A DNA stretch of 22,759 nucleotides from Neolecta irregularis DAH-3 (lineage: Eukaryota; Ascomycota; Neolectomycetes; Neolectales; Neolectaceae). Below the pieces are notes generated by a model. The model was not told the origin of the DNA and did not search any database. It was given only the letters and a program-made list of their open reading frames with translations. The position numbers were made by a program, and so were the translations under genes. Shown here in pieces: positions 19,974 to 22,759 of the stretch; the stretch's first letter is position 1; each line of letters begins with the position of its first letter. The DNA is taken from contig LXFE01000241.1 of NCBI GenBank assembly GCA_001929475.1, forward strand, positions 1-22,759, written 5' to 3'.

Positions 19974-21372
19974 CTACTCTAGCTCTGCAAGCCTGTCCAT
20001 CTCAAAGTTGCATTCCTCTTGCCAGTTATTGGGTATCATTTTCTTCACGGCATCCCCAAAAGCCTTCATGGTACATAAGCTTTCATCTCCTTCGTAGTGA
20101 TTCACCGTCTCCGCACAAGCAGGAAGTTTGAGAGCTTTATCATTATATCGCAATCTAACGTACTTTTGAGGCTTTGAAAACCAACTGTTAGAAGATTTGG
20201 CCGAAGTGAATGTTTCGATAGCAATATGGCTAGTATAAAAGGGCCAAGCCCCATCAAAACAATCGAGAGAGGCCAAAATTGCGGCGATGGTTGTATCATG
20301 GCTTGCGTATAAAGCCACTTTTGTAGTATTGTTTTTATCGGTCATGCGAGTATATATATCTCCAAGGAATCTTCCAACGCCAAGTCGTCGATATTCATTG
20401 CTTTGTTCATAACCGTCAAACCATTCTGATACTGCGGATTTTTCAAGAATTTGATAAACTTCGGGATCAAAAAGAGCAGATGGAAGTGGTATTCCATTTC
20501 CGAGAGCAGCGTTGATAGTATCGAGGACTCCACTAACTCGGGGCGAACCATTCACTGTTATACCATTGGATAGGAGGTGTCTGAGTTTTGGCGTAACTTT
20601 CTCCTTCAGAATTGGGTCCCATTTTGTGGCAGCCTTTTGTGAGAATTGATAAGCTAAGGCAGCGAGACGTTTGCAGTGATGTTCGTTTGGGTAGAGATTT
20701 TCCTCGGTGACATTCCGAGTATGCGCTTTAGGTTTAAACAAAGACGACCGGTGAGCTGGAGGATAGAGTCCAGCAAAAACATGTTGAAGAGTTTCCCACG
20801 TTCGAGACATGTTTGTAGTCCTGATGATGAGTTTGTAGCTGACAAAGACTTCTACCGAAGATAGACTTGAGAGTCGGATGTAATATCCTCTGGAAGATAG
20901 GCAAGTCGATTAACGTAAAGATTTCTTAACCGCTCCCCTAGAGCAAGCGTAGACTCGCGTCCACGATCTGTCAGTTCTCCGAGTAAACTGCAATGTCGGC
21001 TCGGGAGAGTTAACGGGGGAAGGATACCATATTCCTTTTTGATCTAAACTGACAGGATCCCCATTTATTCCTGCTGATTCTACGAGTCGAGAATATTCAA
21101 CAGAATCCGAATGGTTTCGAGACAATCTGACGATAGAGCGAAATCGTTCGGCAGTTTGACATAAAGGCCAATGTTCTGGGACGACATTCTTCAATCGAGC
21201 GCGTACTGGTGTCCGTTCTCCTATGAGGTACATATCAGACGTTGTTTGACGGGGAATAAGTTGGCTTACCATGGCGGAATATAACTTGCAGATATGTAAG
21301 CTTGAGTTCTTTTGGATATAATTCAGCAAGCTGTTTCTCGCTATACGGGGTGACAGGCGGTAAGGAACTCAT
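19974..21372 (-). CDS. Histidine acid phosphatase, ACP6-like
   Basis: Four exons on the minus strand: 21372-21270, 21220-21028, 20987-20856 and 20820-19974, with introns of 49, 40 and 35 bp. The product is 424 aa. The catalytic RHGERTP sits at 33-39 and is formed across intron 1. His34 is the expected phosphohistidine nucleophile. The HD proton-donor pair is at 317-318 in ASHDTTIAAI. GELTDRGRESTLALGERLR and LYPNEHHC are characteristic blocks, closest to the ACP6 (lysophosphatidic acid phosphatase) branch as I recall it. No N-terminal signal peptide is visible, so an intracellular enzyme is likely, unlike secreted fungal PhoA/phytase types. Substrate is not determinable from sequence. Reading through intron 2 or 3 unspliced breaks the conserved blocks, which supports the model. 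Confidence 0.9.
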
Positions 21373-22350
21373 CTAGGTATGAAGATTGGTAAAACTGCAG
21401 GAAGCTAATGAATAGAGCTTTGCGAGGACTAGATACGATTTTTAAACCCCGCCAATAACTCCGCTCCCAGGATGGCATTCCGGTGTAACGAAGGCCTCCA
21501 AAGTGGAACTCCTATATTTAGTAGACCATCTATGAACATGTTAAACAAAAGATTTAACCAGGAAAGAAAGGAGAATAATAATAATTCAATAATGCAAAAG
21601 AGTTTATTCACAGGATAATCCTTTCTTAGCGCATAGCGCTACCCCTTTTTGAAAGGACGCCCTGGATAACAATGTTCTAGTTCACTAATAGTATAAACAC
21701 AACTCTCCCACACAGTTATAATCGGCTCTTCCTCCTATGAAGGCATCCAGTGGACAACCAATTAGTCGGAAAAGCATCCTGGACGAGGATAGGAAAGTCT
21801 CCTGGGTGTGAGCGGGAGAAGCTATACCTTCTCTCCCTTCTTGGTTTCCTTAATGGTTTGTATTGCTGCATTTCGGTAACACTGCCTAGGCGTATCCGGT
21901 GAATAGTTTCATGAGGGTTCTTGAGAGAAAACTGCGCTAACAAGGTTACCTGTGAAATAACTCTAAAGAAATCGAGTGCATTCCATATGACCCTCTTCAC
22001 GCCGTTCTATTATATCATTTTTTCGGCTTGATGCACCACTGAGCTTCAGCTAGGGTCTCGGTAACACGTTCTAGAACAATCCCTTTTCAATTCCATAGAA
22101 TCTCTATTTGGAATGTCGTGCGTGTCCTGCATAGCTCTGGTTCTGGCCAAGTGTGGCATGCCCGTTATCCGTAGGGTCTATCCGGAACCAAGTTCTTCTA
22201 TCTAGCTAGGATATAGTTTTTTACCATTGAAATTCTTGAGAACTCCGATATTTTCTAACGTCGCTACTTGGATACAATGATGTGAAACAGGAAGCAACCT
22301 TTCTGGTGCTCTCAGACTGTTTTTAAAATTCTTGAATACAATATTAGATA
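21373..22350. other. Gene-poor region, no recognised gene
   Basis: About 1 kb upstream of the phosphatase. The first part presumably holds that gene's promoter. Open frames are under 100 codons with no recognisable domain. Small hairpins occur, for example AGCGC-ATA-GCGCT near 21630 and GAGAAG...CTTCTC near 21807-21832. No RNA gene was recognised. Confidence 0.5.
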
Positions 22351-22357
22351 TTATATT

Positions 22358-22445
22358 AAGTAAGTAAGCAAGCAAGTCTGGAAAACAAAATAAGCAAGTA
22401 AGCAAGAAATTTAGACTTGCTTGTTTGGACTTGATAGACTTGACT
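22358..22445. repeat. Degenerate AAGT/AAGC and GACTTG short repeats
   Basis: Tandem-like AAGTAAGTAAGCAAGCAAG is followed by TAAGCAAGTAAGCAAG. Opposite-orientation ACTTGCTTG and further GACTTG copies then follow at about 22414, 22429 and 22438. The two halves are inverted relative to each other (AAGCAAGT against ACTTGCTT). Confidence 0.75.
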
Positions 22446-22528
22446 GTTTAAGACTTTTAATGAGACATTGAATATTTTCTTAATATATCTACCGAAAATC
22501 ATCTCCGTTATCCCAAGAGATATTATCA

Positions 22529-22594
22529 ATGGACCATGGGCCGGGCTTTCCAGTCTATGGACTTTTAATGGACTGGATTAAGTCCATGGTCCAT
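22529..22594. repeat. Nested inverted repeat, 11-bp arms
   Basis: Perfect 11-bp arms at 22529-22539 and 22584-22594 (ATGGACCATGG against CCATGGTCCAT) enclose a second 7-bp inverted pair (TCCAGTC at 22549-22555, GACTGGA at 22571-22577). This kind of structure is common near ends of DNA transposons and MITEs, but no transposase or target-site duplication is visible. Confidence 0.75.
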
Positions 22595-22655
22595 CCACAA
22601 CACTGTGGGATGATTAGTCTGCCGGCCGCCTGCCGGAAAAATCTGATCCCTGCGC

Positions 22656-22676
22656 CCGCCAGAGCCTCTCTGGCGG
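22656..22676. repeat. GC-rich perfect hairpin, 9-bp stem
   Basis: CCGCCAGAG, a CCT loop, then CTCTGGCGG. The flanking 22628-22634 (GCCTGCC) and 22753-22759 (GGCAGGC) are inverted copies at the edge of the window, and local GC content is much higher than in the AT-rich sequence just upstream. Confidence 0.8.
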
Positions 22677-22759
22677 ATGGGGCCTCTCAGGTCGGATTTT
22701 TATGCCTCCCGCCTTCACCAAGAGATCCAACCACCCTCCTGGAGAATGCTCTGGCAGGC

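Noticed and set aside
20910-21329. Separate 139-codon minus-strand gene upstream of the phosphatase
   Set aside because: It reads through two introns of the phosphatase. Splicing restores RHGERTP and GELTDRGREST, which this frame breaks.
21716-22000. 94-codon minus-strand open frame as a transposon remnant
   Set aside because: No transposase or reverse transcriptase motif could be seen. The length is compatible with chance.
22358-22445. CRISPR-like or telomeric array
   Set aside because: Units are 4-6 bp, imperfect and without spacers. They do not form a telomere-type repeat and the genome is eukaryotic.

Overview
This is nuclear DNA of a fungus. Nine intact protein genes can be modelled, and all have introns. 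The 33 introns are mostly 33 to 49 bp (24 are 40 bp or shorter), with GT or GC donors and CTGAC/CTAAC-like branch sites close to the acceptor. An APSES-type DNA-binding protein, a Gyp5-type TBC protein and a fungal-style reticulon support a fungal origin. I cannot fix the phylum from sequence alone. There are no prokaryotic genes, rRNA, tRNA or CRISPR array.

Layout, left to right. Minus strand: a J-domain protein with a long disordered tail (113-2439), an SS18/SSXT-like SWI/SNF subunit with a polyglutamine tract (2582-3443), and a Gyp5/EVI5-like TBC Rab-GAP with coiled coils (3867-6663). A 504-bp divergent region separates the TBC gene from plus-strand DNA topoisomerase II (7168-12194, 11 exons, 1551 aa). 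A 1-kb region that holds no ATG on the plus strand for its last 837 bp leads into an APSES/KilA-N (Xbp1-like) regulator containing a 7-nt microexon (13209-14816). Convergent to it is a reticulon (15283-16428, minus). Next comes a decayed FMN-binding split-barrel gene (16726-17509, minus), starting 41 bp from a divergent WTAP/Mum2-like m6A-complex protein (17551-18243, plus). The last two genes, both minus, are a WRAP73/WDR8-like WD-repeat protein (18333-19731) and an ACP6-like histidine acid phosphatase (19974-21372). The final 1.4 kb has no recognisable gene and ends in short repeats and hairpins that look like debris or an edge of a mobile element.

The genes are unrelated housekeeping or regulatory functions (chromatin, DNA topology, ER shape, Rab traffic, RNA methylation, microtubule anchoring, phosphatase). 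I see no operon-like system or obvious novel defence or biosynthetic cluster. The most interesting observations are the split-barrel pseudogene with three independent lesions, the ATG-free leader, an unusually high share of GC-AG introns (4 of 33), the 7-nt microexon, and a possible upstream start giving topoisomerase II a mitochondrial-type presequence.
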